This document shows positions 32,301 through 46,632 of a stretch of 64,000 nt of DNA, in pieces. Both the position numbers and the translations under genes were made by a program. This DNA is from Metamycoplasma orale ATCC 23714 (GTDB lineage: Bacteria > Bacillota_I > Bacilli_A > Mycoplasmatales > Metamycoplasmataceae), in contig NZ_ATUH01000001.1 in the NCBI RefSeq assembly GCF_000420105.1, positions 1 to 64,000 on the forward strand, in the 5' to 3' direction. Each line of letters begins with the position of its first letter. Within the stretch, counting starts at the first letter, position 1. The notes under the pieces were generated by a model. It saw only the letters and a list, made by a program, of their open reading frames with translations. It was not told where the DNA came from and did not search any database.

Positions 32301-35300
32301 TTAGAATCAATAAAATCATTAGTATCTAATATTCTTAAAAATATTCCTAATACTAAATTATTTGATAGAGCTAAAAATGCATTAGTTGATGCTGCAAATG
32401 AAGCTGATATTAATAAGCCATTCTTAGATTGCTTTAAGGATTTTGCTAATTTATTAAATAATAAATTGAACCCAGCTAACAATAAAGAAATCATTAATGA
32501 AATTATTGATGTTGTTTTAACTAAAAATAAAGCCGGTAATGCTAAGTATTCAATCAGTCAATTACTCAATGTATTTTCTCCTTTATTATCAAATAGAAAT
32601 TTTGTTAATTATGTAACTTCAAAAATAGATTTTAAATCACAAGTTATTAACTTGTTAGACATAATTGATACTAAGAAATTAAACTTAGATAATAATATTA
32701 CCAGTGATTTAAACTCTTTAATTAGCGATTTAAAATTATTCATTAATAAAAATTGAGAAACTAATATACTTTCTAAAATTAAAAATTTAATTATTAAATT
32801 ATTTGACAAAGATACACTTAGCTCAATTAATAGTCTTGAAGAATTTGCTATTAAAGGTTTAACTAATTGCAAGGATATTATAGATAACATTATTGAATTA
32901 TTATTTGATGATTTCATTTATGCTGCCCCAACTAAAAACGCAACATTTTCAAGATTGATTGTTGAAATTTTATATTCAAAATTAAAAGACAAAATTACAT
33001 TAACTACAAATAACAAGAATTTATTGATAGTAACATTCAATAACATTTTAAATAAAGTACATACAACTAAGTTTTATAAGAACATAACTAAATTTTTAGT
33101 TGATGCACTAAAAGATAATATTAATAATCAAGGATTTAACTTTAACAATTTTGTAAGTTCTAAATTGCTTAACTTTGAAAATATTTTTACAAATTTAATA
33201 AGTGTTGAAAAGATTATTAACTTTATTAAAAATGACATTACAAGCAAAGAAATTAGAAATATTTGTGAAATATTATTAAATAATTTAGAAAATATTATTA
33301 ATGCTATTTTACCTAATAATTCACAAAATGCATCACCAACTACACCACCTCAACCATCACAAACAGCTTCAATTAGACCAGAACAAATATTAGCAATTGT
33401 TATTGAATTAATTAAAAAAGTTGATAAAGATGATAAATTAGTTTTAATAGATTCTATTTGCGAAAATCTAAAGAAGATTTTGAAAAATGAATCACTAAAG
33501 AAATATTTAAATTCAACGTTTGTAAAATTATTTAATAAACTAGATAAAGATATTATTGATAAAACATTAGCTGAAACAAATTCTAAAAATGTTGAAGAGT
33601 TCTCATATTCAATATTTAATGAAATAGTAAGTGAATTAATAAAAGATGAAAATATAAATGATATTAAAGTTCTTTTAGTACATTACGCTAATAATGAAGC
33701 TCTTTATAACTTTAGTAATTTAGACGAATTATTAATTAAATTTTTAAAACACAATAAGTTAAATTCAATAAAGAGATTAGTAAAAAGATTAATTACTAAT
33801 TTATTTAGTAATGATAATATTGTTTCAAAAAGTTCTATTTTAGCTATAAACTGACTTGACAAAGAAATTGGTTTAGATCTCACAAATTCTGAAATTAGTA
33901 CCTTAAAAGAATACTTAATTTCATTATTTAAATTTATTCCATCATCAAAATTCTTTGAATCAACCATTAACAATATAAGCGATAAATTAAGCAATCTAGA
34001 ATCTTTAGCATCACTAAAAACTTTAGGTAGTCAAGTTTTATCTTCAATTTTAGATCAGCTTAAAGAGTCAAATTCAATAAATGAAATCATTGATTTATTG
34101 CATTTAAAATCATCAACTTCGCAAAAATATACAACTATAGAATTAATGAATGTTCTAAAAGTTTTATTTGGAAAAGAAAAATTCTTAGATTATATTTTTG
34201 TTAAATTAGATCCAAAACAATTGATTTTAAAAATGCTTGATAATATTAAGATTAATGAAATCAAGTTCTCAGAACCTGTTAGAAGAGAAATTAGAAACAT
34301 TCTAAATAATTTAAAACAATTTGTTAATGAAAAATTTGATGATAAAGTTAAGCCATTAGTTAAAACTTTAGTTAACAAATTATTTGATAAAACTATTGTT
34401 GAATCTTCAAATTCATTAAATGAACTTATTTCGAAATTCATTACATCCTCAACTCAACTTCTTAGTGATGAATGCGATAATTTATTTGAACATTTATTTA
34501 TAAATGCAAGTTATAGTCTTGATTTTAAAAATAATATTGCTTCATTTTTAATTGAATTAATGGATCAAAACTTAGGTTCAGTTACTTGACCTGCTAATGG
34601 AAAAGAATCACTTAAGAGATCTATTGTTAAGGCTTTAAGCGCAATTCCTAAATTCAATATTGTAAAAGGCGCAGTTAAATCTATTTTAGAATATGCTTCA
34701 GATTATGTGGCTAAAAAAGGTTTTGATTTTTCTAAGTTTAGTATCTTTGGCGCTATTGACTTTATTGAAATTATTAATACTTTAAATTATGATGAAATAA
34801 TTAAATTTGTTAAATCATTAACTAGTGAAGAAATTAGAAATGTTATTTTATTAATTTTAGAAAACATAAATGGATTTTCAAATATTGTTAATACAAGCAC
34901 TTCAAGTTCTTCAGGATCGTCTTCTGGCGAATCTTATAATTTTGAAAGACCTAAAAAAGGAATTATAATTAACATTAATGTCTTCTTTAATTTATTAAAA
35001 GAAGGACTTGGTATTCTAAATCAAAATGATAAGAATTTAATTAAAGTTAAGTTGCCTAAGATTTTTGAATGATTTAGATCTGAACCTAAAACAAAAATTT
35101 GATTGAAAGAAAAATTGCAAATTATCAAAACTAAACTTGTTGAGTTTGATAGCAGCGCTAAAGAATTTGCAGAGCTTTCAATTAATAAAATTATTGAATG
35201 CTTATATGAAAAAGATGATGCTGAAAAATTCTTTAATTCTTTATTAACTTCATTAGTCACAATTGATGACTCAGCGCTTGCTTCATTAAATGGAATTAAT

Positions 35301-37442
35301 GATTTATTTAAATATATTATTCGCGAAAACAAAACTGAAATTAAGAAGTTTATTAATTCACTTATATCATTATCATTGGGCGATGCAAACTATGTTGACA
35401 AAGCTTTACAATTTGCATTTAATTATTTAATTAAGCATTTTGAATTACAAACTAGTTCAGATGAAATAGATAATATTAAAGCAGTGCTTAAGAGAGTTTT
35501 ATTAAAATCTAACAAATTTAATTTCATTTCTTTAATTATTGATGATTTAGTGGATTCATTAGAAAAAATTAATATTGTTAATGATGAAGGCCACTTTAAT
35601 GCTAATGATGTTAAAACTAATATTACTAATACAATTAAAAACATTGAATATGATAAGTACATTAAGACAGAATATATTTCAGAATTAATTGAAACTATCT
35701 TAGATAAAAATCTACCAGTTACCCAAATTGAAAATGAGTTGTATTCTATTTATTCATTTATAACTACTAATTTAAGTAAATTTGCTAAAAAACAAGTAGG
35801 AACTTCAAATAGCAATAACACAAATCAACTTTCAGAAGAAGCAAAAAAAGAAGAACGTGAAAAGTTCCTAAAGATGCTTGAAAAATTAATTTTCAATGTT
35901 TTAAGTGCCGCTAATGGTTCGATCAAGCCAGATAATGAAAATGGTAAAGTGTCTTTAACAAATGTTATTTGAAGAATAATGAAAAATGAAGTATCTAAAT
36001 TAAATTTAGATGGTGTACAAAACTTACCAATATCTGCTTCAAAATTAAAATGATCATTAGAAAAAGTTGTGGAATATGACGAAGTTAGAAGTTTAATAGA
36101 ATCTTTAGTTAATGATGTTTTAGCAGGCGAAAAATTAGTTGCTAATAATTTAGGCCAATTAATGAGCAAAATTATTAGAAAGATAGAACCAAACTTAAAA
36201 GAAAACATAACTAAGATAATTTACAAATTCTCTCAACATGATGAAATTTTAAGCGAAATTGTTTCAGAAATATTTAACTTCCTTAAATTAGAAAATACAA
36301 CTGAAGATGATGTTATTTTCTTAAAAGATCTTACTAAGAAACTAATTCCTGAACTTCTTAAAACTGAATTATTTACAAGAAAAATTCTTAAACGTTCAAT
36401 TATTCAATTTGCGAATGCTGCAGAGACATTTGATATTCTTAACCCACGTGTATGAATTGAAAAAGCTATAGAAAAAGTAAAATCAGCATTAGGTGGAAAC
36501 GATGCAACAATTATTGCTAACTATATAGGTAAAGATAAAGTTATTAATGGACCTACATTAGTTAAGTTAATTAACTTAGTTTTAGGTAAAAGTAAATATC
36601 CAGATTCGATAATTATGAATGCTTTAAGAAACCTTAACCAAGGTCCTGAAAAAACTAACTTAGCTTCTTTAAATAAAATAATAAGTGATGGAATTTCATC
36701 TGTATTTAGTCCTAAACCTAAAGGCGATCCTACAGACCCTGATAACATTACAATTTCAGTAGATTATCTAGCAACTATAAATACAGTATTTCAATTATTA
36801 GCTGATGAAGTAACTAAAGAATCAAAAACTATTCCAAACTATATGTCTCAATATAAAGTACGTTCAAAACAAGAAGCTTATAAAGCAACTTATAGAACAT
36901 TAGTTTCATTAGAATGGGCTTTATTTGAAATGTTTGGTCGTGAAACATTAGAAGCTGATAGAAATAGAAATTATGGTATTGGTAGTTGAACTAGTGTGAC
37001 TATTTATAAAGGAACACGTGCTATACTTTGAGAAATTCAAGAAGGAACTAACATTTCTTCTATTCCAGTTATTAATTCTAAATTCTCAGGTATGCAAAAA
37101 ACCTTTACTAATGAAAAATTAAGACGTGAATTTACCAACTATTGTGTAAGTGTATCAGGCTGATGATCTAAAACTTACAAATATTATGAAGAAGAAGATT
37201 ATACTCCTGATGCTATTATGTATTTAATTACTTCTAGTGGATATCACCCTAGTGAAAGTTCTAAACTTACTAAGTTTAAATATAAAGTAAGTGAAAATGG
37301 CCAACCATATGAAGTAACTAAAAAAGAATATATTCTTATGACCATTAAAGAAGGTGGATTTGGTAAGTTTATGAAACTTAACAATCAAAGATCTAAATCA
37401 ACTTGAAGTGGTTTAAGTGACACTACTGAATATGATGATTAA
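29301..37442 (+). CDS. Giant lipoprotein with degenerate SGNH-hydrolase domain and ~525-residue helical repeats
   Basis: The frame is 2713 codons. A lipoprotein signal ends at Cys38 (LVNSC). Residues ~65-350 follow the SGNH/GDSL hydrolase pattern: block I reads LALGDQYLD, block III SLGLNDF (Gly196, Asn198), block V NSAH with His339. The nucleophile Ser is replaced by Gln71 and the DxxH Asp by Asn336, so hydrolysis is unlikely. The remainder is low-complexity helical sequence rich in Asn, Lys, Leu and Ile, in which homologous blocks recur with a 524-531-residue period (details in findings) separated by Pro/Thr- or Ser-rich linkers near nucleotides 33330-33370 and 34890-34930. The last ~250 residues are Trp/Tyr-rich and look globular. 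No C-terminal membrane helix is seen, so only the lipid anchors it. A large surface adhesin or scaffold is a reasonable inference. Confidence 0.9.
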
Positions 37443-37447
37443 AATTA

Positions 37448-37472
37448 AAAGCCGGATTTTTCCGGTTTTTTC
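37448..37472 (+). terminator. Terminator of the giant lipoprotein gene
   Basis: AGCCGGA/TCCGGTT stem around a TTTT loop (37450-37467) with a T-run, six bases after the stop. Confidence 0.88.
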
Positions 37473-37527
37473 ATTTTATATTTTTAAAACCAACAAAGAT
37501 ATTTTTTTAAAATTAGCATAATTGTTA

Positions 37528-37533
37528 TATACT
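37528..37533 (+). promoter_or_regulatory. -10 box of tRNA-Lys
   Basis: TATACT at 37528-37533 is 12 bases before the tRNA. The -35 is not clear. Confidence 0.4.
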
Positions 37534-37545
37534 TTATATGGTTAT

Positions 37546-37621
37546 GCACCTTTAGCTCAGCTGGCAGAGCAAAGGACTCTTAATCCTTGGGTCGTGGGTT
37601 CGAGCCCCACAAGGTGTACCA
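37546..37621 (+). tRNA. tRNA-Lys (CUU)
   Basis: Acceptor GCACCTT/AAGGTGT (one G-U), anticodon CTT in loop CTCTTAA, CCA encoded. A stand-alone gene. Confidence 0.95.
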
Positions 37622-37626
37622 TATAA

Positions 37627-37658
37627 AAAAAGTTTGCTTATTAGGCAAACCTTTTTTT
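37627..37658. terminator. Bidirectional terminator between tRNA-Lys and clpB
   Basis: GTTTGC (37632-37637) pairs with GCAAAC (37645-37650), flanked by an A-run on the left and a T-run on the right, so it can terminate transcription from both sides. The clpB stop codon is at its right edge. Confidence 0.8.
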
Positions 37659-39810
37659 AATTTAATTTGTTTTTGTTTGGTTTAGTAAGTAGAATTATTT
37701 CATTTTTAATAATTTCAATTGGAACATTTTGTCCCTCTTTAACATCTCCATTAATAATTGCGTTTGCAAGTTGGCTTTCAACATGCTTTTGAATATATCT
37801 TCTAATAGGTCTTGCTCCAAATGCAGGGTCATAAGAATTATTTGCAATGTATTTGATTAAATCTTCTTTATATGAAATAGTAATATTTTGATTTTTGTAT
37901 AATCTATCATTTAATTTCTTTAATTCAAGATCAACAATTTTATTTACTACATTTTCACTTAAACTATTAAATTGAACAATTTCATCAATTCTATTTACAA
38001 ATTCAGGAGTTAAATGTTTTAATAAAACATTCTTAAGTTCATCGGCAGTCATTTTTTTGTTGCCTTCTTCAATATTGCCTAAATTTGAAGTCATAATAAT
38101 AATTGTGTTTCTAAAATTAATATTTTTACCACGTCCGTCTGTAATAAAACCATTATCTAAAATTTGAAGTAATAAGTTTAAAACATCTTTATTAGCTTTT
38201 TCAATTTCGTCAAATAAAACAATTGAATAAGGATGTTGTCTAACTTTTTCAGTTAATTGGCCACCTTTTTCAAAGCCTATGTATCCTGGAGGCGAACCTA
38301 TCAAACGACTAGTTGAATGTTTTTCCATATATTCTGACATGTCAATTCTAATAATTCTATTTTCATTGTCAAATAAGTTTTCAGCAAGCGCTTTGGCGAG
38401 TTCAGTTTTACCAACTCCAGTAGGACCTAAGAAAAGAAAACTTCCAATAGGTCTATTAGGGTCATTAATATTTGCTTTAGCTCTTCTTATAGTTTCGGCA
38501 ACTAACTTAATTGCTTCATCTTGTCCCTTAACTCTTTCACTTAATGCTTGTTCTAAGTTAATTAATTTATTTTTTTGAGTTTCAAGTAATTTTGATACAG
38601 GAATTTTAGTTCATTTGCTTACTATTGATGCAACTTGTTCAGCATCAACAATTTCCTTGACCATTCTGTTTCCTTTATCAATTTTTTCTTCTAAGTTTTT
38701 AAGTGTCTTTTGAAGTTCAGGTATTAAAACATATTTAATCTTAGAAGCTTCTACATACTTTCCTTCACTTTGAAGAATTGTTAATTTATTTGTTAATTGT
38801 TCAATTCTTTCTTTAGTTGCAGAAAGTAAAGCCATATCATCTTGTTCTTCTTTTCATTTCTTTTCAAGGTTATGTTCATTGACTCTAAGTTCTTTTAATT
38901 CTTTATCAATGTCGCTAATTCTTTTCTTTTGTTTTTCGGTTTCTTTTTCGTTATTTAAAGCAACTTTTTCAATTTCTAGTTTAGCGATAGATTGTTGGAC
39001 CTTTTCTAATGGAAGAGGAATGTAATTCATTTCAGTTTTAATATTAGAAGCAGCTTCATCAATTAAGTCAATTGCTTTATCTGGTAAATATCTATCAGAA
39101 ATATATCTTGCAGATAAATTAGCAGCCGCTACTAAAGCTTCATCTTCAATTTTTACATTGTGATATGTTTCATATCTTTTTTTAATACCACGCAAAATAG
39201 TAATTGTATCTTCAATAGAAGGTTCTTCAATATATACTTTTTGCATTCTTCTTTCTAAAGCAGGATCTTTTTCAATTTTTTCTCTATATTCATCTAAAGT
39301 AGTTGCTCCTATTAAATGAAGTTGTCCTCTAGCCATTAAAGGTTTTAACATGTTAGCAGCATCCATAGATCCTTCATTAGTAGAACCAGCTCCTACGATC
39401 ATATGTATTTCGTCAATAAATAAAATAATATCACCGTTAGATTTTTCTACTTTTTCGATTACAGCTTTCAATCTTTCTTCAAATTGTCCACGGTATTGAG
39501 TACCAGCAACTAATGCAGCCATATCAAGTTCAACAATATCTTTACCTTTAAGATTTTCTGGCACTTGATTTTCAACTATCTTTCTTGCAAGTCCTTCTAC
39601 TATTGCTGTTTTACCAACACCTGGTTCTCCAACTAAAACAGGATTGTTTTTTGTTTTTCTACTTAATATCCTAACAAGTGCTCTAATTTCATCATCCCTA
39701 TTAATAACAGGTTCTAATTTATTTTGAGTTGCTAGGTCTGTTAAATTACGCCCATATTCTTTTAATGGGTCTTTTGATTTATCATCATTAGGTGTAAAAG
39801 AAAAATCCAT
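37657..39810 (-). CDS. clpB: ClpB disaggregase, short form without the N-terminal domain
   Basis: The 717-residue AAA+ chaperone unfolds aggregated proteins together with DnaK. First ATPase: Walker A GEPGVGKT at residues 61-68 and Walker B LFIDEIH; a coiled-coil M domain lies at ~315-420; the second ATPase contains Walker [10 protein letters not shown] and the sensor region GARPIRR. The start (ATG at 39808-39810) has AGGAGG five bases upstream. The usual ~150-residue ClpN substrate-binding domain is missing, as in other mycoplasma ClpB and in internal-start ClpB isoforms. A CIRCE operator 46 bases upstream places it under HrcA repression. Confidence 0.96.
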
Positions 39811-39855
39811 TTCAACCTCCTTAAGTTTTCATTTATTTTTAATTACTACTATATT

Positions 39856-39882
39856 TTAGCACTCTTTTGCCTTGAGTGCTAA
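39856..39882. promoter_or_regulatory. CIRCE operator (HrcA binding site) of clpB
   Basis: A perfect TTAGCACTC - 9 bases - GAGTGCTAA inverted repeat. CIRCE is bound by the HrcA repressor and released on heat shock. It lies next to -10-like boxes on the minus strand (TAAAAT 39853-39858, TATAGT 39848-39853), so repressor would block polymerase at clpB. Confidence 0.97.
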
Positions 39883-39992
39883 AAATAATTAATTTTTTTT
39901 GTTTTTTTCTTAAAAATAAAAAATAATTTTTACTTTTTTAAGTTCCTTGAAAATATTTTTCTGATTACCTTATATATTTTTTGATATTAGCA

Positions 39993-39998
39993 TATAAT
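39993..39998 (+). promoter_or_regulatory. -10 box of the ATP synthase operon
   Basis: TATAAT at 39993-39998 lies in the 232-base divergent region between clpB and the atp genes, 44 bases before the first ATG. No strong -35 is visible; the rest of this gap holds only the CIRCE site. Confidence 0.5.
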
Positions 39999-40042
39999 AG
40001 ATAATGGTTATTAAAATATAACCAAAAGAGTTTTAAAAGGTA

Positions 40043-40483
40043 ATGAAAGAACATACAATTAATAAAAGATTTTGAATTCTAATTATTACAACAAATAGTT
40101 TCGTTGCACTAATACTTTTAAGTTTAGTATTTAATAATTATGAATTGATTGCCGGATTTTTGGCTGGATTTTTTTCATTAATGATTTATTTATTAATTAA
40201 TAATCAATTATTTAAAAAAATGTTTAATAAGCAAAACTCGGCAATTAAAAGAAAAGCTACTTATACAGTTTTATTATTTCTTTTAATTTCATTAATGATG
40301 TTTCTAATAATTAGTTTATTTTTTTTAATTAATTATTTTTGCAAGAAACACATTAATGAAAACAAAAATCTTTTTTTATGGCCAATAAATTTCATAACCT
40401 TTAGTTTTCCATTTTTAGTTTTCATTGTTGCACTTGCAATTGATGCTTCACTAAATAAAAAGAAAGAATTACGAAAGGAATAA
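40043..40483 (+). CDS. AtpI-like membrane protein, first gene of the atp operon
   Basis: The 146-residue protein has four hydrophobic helices (about 9-29, 33-55, 68-95 and 112-132) and no catalytic motif. It sits directly before atpB with one base between, preceded by AAAAGG. In M. genitalium the corresponding gene is MG406. AtpI proteins help assemble the c-ring in other bacteria, but sequence similarity to AtpI is low, so the assignment is by position and topology. Confidence 0.65.
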
Positions 40484-40484
40484 A

Positions 40485-41300
40485 ATGGATGTTTTATTTG
40501 GCAAATTAAATAATTTTGGTCCAAAAGAAATTCAAGATAACCAATTTTTTACCCTAATAATTTTAGTGGCTATTGTTTTTGTTTTATCTTTATTAATCTA
40601 TTTTGCTGTTAAAAATCAAAGAGCAGATAAAGCTCCTAATAATGGTGTTTTATTAGTTGAAAGTTTAGTTACTCTAAGTAATGACTATGCTGACAACTTA
40701 AGTGAAAATAGATTGAAAAAAGCAAACCCATATTTTATTTCTTTATTTATCTTTTTATTTTTTGGACATTTGATTTCATTACTTGGCTTTGTACCAGTAG
40801 GAAATTCAGTTTCTGTAATTTTTGCAGCAACTGCTGTTACTTGAATATCAATGGTACTTCTAGGATTTTATCATAGCAAAATTAAATATTTAATTAAATT
40901 GCTAAATCCAATCGAAATGGCAGGTAACTTTTCACCTTTAATTTCCTTAACATTTAGGTTATTTGGAAATATTACAGGCGGGATAGTTTTATTTGTTTTA
41001 TTAAATAGTGCTTTAGATGGTTTATGAAAATCTATAATTAAATCATCCTCAGAAATGGCAATTGCTATGAACCCAATTAAAATGTTAATTACTCCAATAC
41101 TTAATTTATATCTTGATATTTTTGTTGGAGCCATTCAAGCATTTGTCTTTATTACATTAACTATTTCTTATTGGTCCCAAGCTTCGGAAGAAGAAGTAAA
41201 AGAAAAAATCAAATCAAAAGTAAAACACGCAAAAGAAAAGTTATTGCAAAATGAAAATAAAGAACTTAATGGAGAACCCCAAGTTAATTTAATACAATAA
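40485..41300 (+). CDS. atpB: ATP synthase Fo subunit a
   Basis: The 271-residue membrane protein forms the proton half-channels. It carries the essential Arg in FRLFGNITGG (~155-164). The C-terminus is a charged tail of ~30 residues, longer than in Bacillus. It starts one base after the AtpI-like gene. In mycoplasmas the complex works mostly as an ATPase that maintains membrane potential. Confidence 0.95.
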
Positions 41301-41325
41301 AAATAATTATATAGAAAGGCTTAAA

Positions 41326-41598
41326 ATGAACACATTAATTAATCAATTTAAAGCTGACCAAGCTAAAGATAACAACCTTGCATATGGTCTTACAGTTTGT
41401 GCAGCAGCAGCAGCTGTTTTTGGAGCTGCATTAGTATCAATGGCACAAGGAAAAGCAGTTGCTAAAGCAGTTGAAGCAATTGGAAAAAATCCTGAAGCTA
41501 TGTCTAAAATTCGTTCAGTAATGATTATAGGTCTTGCAATTGTTGAAACAGGATCAATTTACTGTTTCCTTATAGCTTTAATGTTAATTTTCTCATAA
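41326..41598 (+). CDS. atpE: ATP synthase Fo subunit c
   Basis: The 90-residue, two-helix proteolipid has the polar loop GKNPEAMSKIR and the ion-carrying Glu in the second helix (AIVETGS). An N-terminal extension of ~15 hydrophilic residues precedes helix one. It has AAAGG upstream. Confidence 0.95.
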   Translation: MNTLINQFKADQAKDNNLAYGLTVCAAAAAVFGAALVSMAQGKAVAKAVEAIGKNPEAMSKIRSVMIIGLAIVETGSIYCFLIALMLIFS

Positions 41599-41601
41599 TA
41601 A

Positions 41602-42129
41602 ATGAATAGCATTAATCAATTTAGTGTTGGGGAAGAAATTCAAAGAACCTTCCAAGGAATGAGTTTCAGTTGACCACACTTTCTAGCATCTTTAATAGCG
41701 CTTGCATTAGTAACATTAATAATTACATTATTAGTTTACAAGCCTATTAAAAAAATGTTAAAAGCTAGACATGACTTTATTCAAAAAAATATAGATGATT
41801 CTATAGCAGCTAAAGATAAAGCATCAAAAGTTGATGAAGAAATCGACAAGAAAATCCTTGATACAGATATGCAAGTAAACAATATGATTACTCAAGCAAA
41901 AACTGAAAGTGAAAAAATTATCAACGAAAGTATTGAACAAGCAAAAAAGCAAAGTGAGATTTTACTTACTCAGGCTAATATTTTAGTTGAAAAGAAATAC
42001 AAGGATTTTGAGCAAGAACAAAAGAAAATCATAGTAGAAAATGCAGTTGAACTTGCTGAAAAAATTTTAAAAAGAGAATTAAAAGATAAAGATAACAAAA
42101 GATTAATTCAAGAAATGTTGGAAAACTAG
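41602..42129 (+). CDS. atpF: ATP synthase Fo subunit b
   Basis: The 175-residue protein has one N-terminal membrane helix (~28-48) and a long charged coiled-coil forming the peripheral stalk. It begins three bases after atpE, and its TAG overlaps the start of atpH. No lipoprotein Cys is present, unlike the b subunit reported for some mycoplasmas. Confidence 0.92.
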
Positions 42130-42683
42130 TGGCAACAAATTCTATTAATGAAGTAATTTATAATTGGTCTTTTGCTTTATATTCTCTTGCAAGTGAAGAA
42201 AAAATATTAAATAAAATAAATACTGAAGTAGATACATTAATAAATGTATTAAAACAAAATAAAGAGTATCTATTCTACTTAAACTCATATTCATATTCAA
42301 GTGAATTTAAAAATAAATTAATTGATAAGGCTTTCAGTACATTTAATAAATATTTAGTAAATTTTATTAAGTTATGTATTGATGCTAACATTTCAAAATA
42401 TCTTTTAGTTATTTTTAAAAAATATCGTGAATTTGCAAATAGTGAATTAAAAATTAAAAAAGGAATAGTTTATTCTATAACTCCACTAAGTGATCAAGAA
42501 ATTAAAAAATTAGAAAAAATAATATCTGAAAAAATAAATTTTGAAGTGCAATTAATAAACATAATTGATGAACAATTATTAGCCGGTGTAAAAATTAAAG
42601 TCGAAGATTATGTACTTGATAACTCAATTAAGTCATATTTAGAAGCTTTTAAACATTACGAAGATAATAATGGAAAAGAGTAA
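42129..42683 (+). CDS. atpH: ATP synthase F1 subunit delta
   Basis: The 184-residue protein links the stalk to the top of F1. It starts with GTG overlapping the atpF stop (TAGTG), one of two GTG starts I use in the window. The C-terminal [20 protein letters not shown] segment is the conserved delta signature. Confidence 0.92.
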   Translation: MATNSINEVIYNWSFALYSLASEEKILNKINTEVDTLINVLKQNKEYLFYLNSYSYSSEFKNKLIDKAFSTFNKYLVNFIKLCIDANISKYLLVIFKKYREFANSELKIKKGIVYSITPLSDQEIKKLEKIISEKINFEVQLINIIDEQLLAGVKIKVEDYVLDNSIKSYLEAFKHYEDNNGKE

Positions 42684-42685
42684 AA

Positions 42686-44266
42686 ATGCCAATAAAACCA
42701 AATGAATTATCAGAAATTATCAAAGATCAAATTAAGAACTTTGAAAAAGATGTTCGTGTTTTAGAAACAGGAAAAGTTATTGCCGTTGGTGACGGTATTG
42801 TTTTAGCTAGCGGACTTAACAATGTTGAATATGGTGAAATTGTAAAATTTGAATCAGGTATTTTAGGAATGGCTCTAAACTTAGAAGATGAAATTGTAGG
42901 TATAGTTGTTTTAGGAAATGATATTGCAATAGTTGAAGGATCTTCAATTACAAGAACTAACAAGCTTATATCAGCGCCTGTAGGCGATGCACTTTTAGGC
43001 AGAGTTATTGATGCACTTGGTAACCCAATTGACGGAAAAGGTAAAATAAAAATTGATAAGTATAATCCAATTTTTAAAATAGCGCCTGACGTTATGACTA
43101 GATCAGAAGTTAATGAACCTCTTAAAACCGGTATTTTAACTATTGACTCAATGATTCCTATTGGAAAAGGTCAACGTGAATTAATCATAGGGGATCGTCA
43201 AACTGGTAAAACTGCTATTGCAATAGATACAATTCTAAATCAAAAAGGTAAAGACGTATATTGTATATATGTTGCAATAGGACAAAAAACTTCAACTATT
43301 TCTCAAATAGTAAGCAATTTAGAAAAAAGAGATGCTCTAAAATATACAACTATTATTTCAGCATCTGCAGCAGATTCTTCACCATTACAATATGTAGCAC
43401 CTTACACCGGTATTACTATTGCTGAAGAATGAATGTCTAAAGGTAAGAATGTTTTAATCATCTATGATGATTTGTCAAAACATGCAGTTGCTTATAGAAC
43501 ATTATCACTTTTATTAAGAAGACCTCCTGGACGTGAAGCTTACCCTGGTGATATTTTCTATTTACACTCGCAACTTTTAGAAAGAGCAGCAAAATTAAAT
43601 AAAGAAAATGGAGGGGGCTCAATTACAGCTCTTCCTATTGTTGAAACTCAAGCAGAAGATATTTCGGCTTATATTCCAACAAATATTATTTCTATTACTG
43701 ATGGTCAAATTTTTACCAAGGAAAGTTTATTTAATGCTGGACAACGTCCTGCTATTGATATTTCATACTCAGTTAGCCGGGTAGGATCAGCTGCTCAAAA
43801 TACACTTATGAAAAAAGTTGTTTCAAGTTTGAAATTAGAACTTGCACAATATAATGAAATGTTAGCATTTGCTCAATTCGGATCAGATCTTGATGCAAGC
43901 ACACGTGACATTCTAGATCATGGTGGAAAAGTATATGAACTTTTAAAACAAGATCAATATAGTCCATATTCAGAATTTGAACAATTAGTAATCTTATTTA
44001 CTTCTAAATATAGATTAATTAATCCTATACCTAAAGATTCTATTTATAAATATAAATACGAACTTATTAAATACATTAAGCAAAATAAAGATACTTCTAA
44101 ATTAATCTCAGTACTTGAATCGCCAAATACCAAGGCTTGAGATAATGATATTGTAGAAACTCTTTGAAATGCAATCAATGAATTTAATAATCAATTCGTT
44201 TCAGCAATTCCATTTTATAAAAAAGAAGATTATAAGCAACCTCCTAAACTTGAAAGTAAAAAATAG
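42686..44266 (+). CDS. atpA: ATP synthase F1 subunit alpha
   Basis: The 526-residue subunit has the P-loop GDRQTGKTA (~residue 169), the PGREAYPGD region and the [10 protein letters not shown] motif. It forms noncatalytic nucleotide sites of the F1 hexamer. It begins three bases after atpH, and its stop is immediately followed by the atpG ATG. Confidence 0.97.
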
Positions 44267-46629
<2,363 letters not shown>

Positions 46630-46632
46630 ATT

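Noticed and set aside
30908-35662. Long minus-strand ORFs opposite the giant lipoprotein gene
   Set aside because: They follow from the Asn/Leu/Lys-rich codon pattern of the plus-strand gene (TTA/AAT/AAA give few stops in the complement) and have no ribosome sites or protein-like motifs.
37622-37656. Possible regulatory RNA beside tRNA-Lys
   Set aside because: The hairpin has flanking A- and T-runs between convergent units and is explained as a bidirectional terminator.
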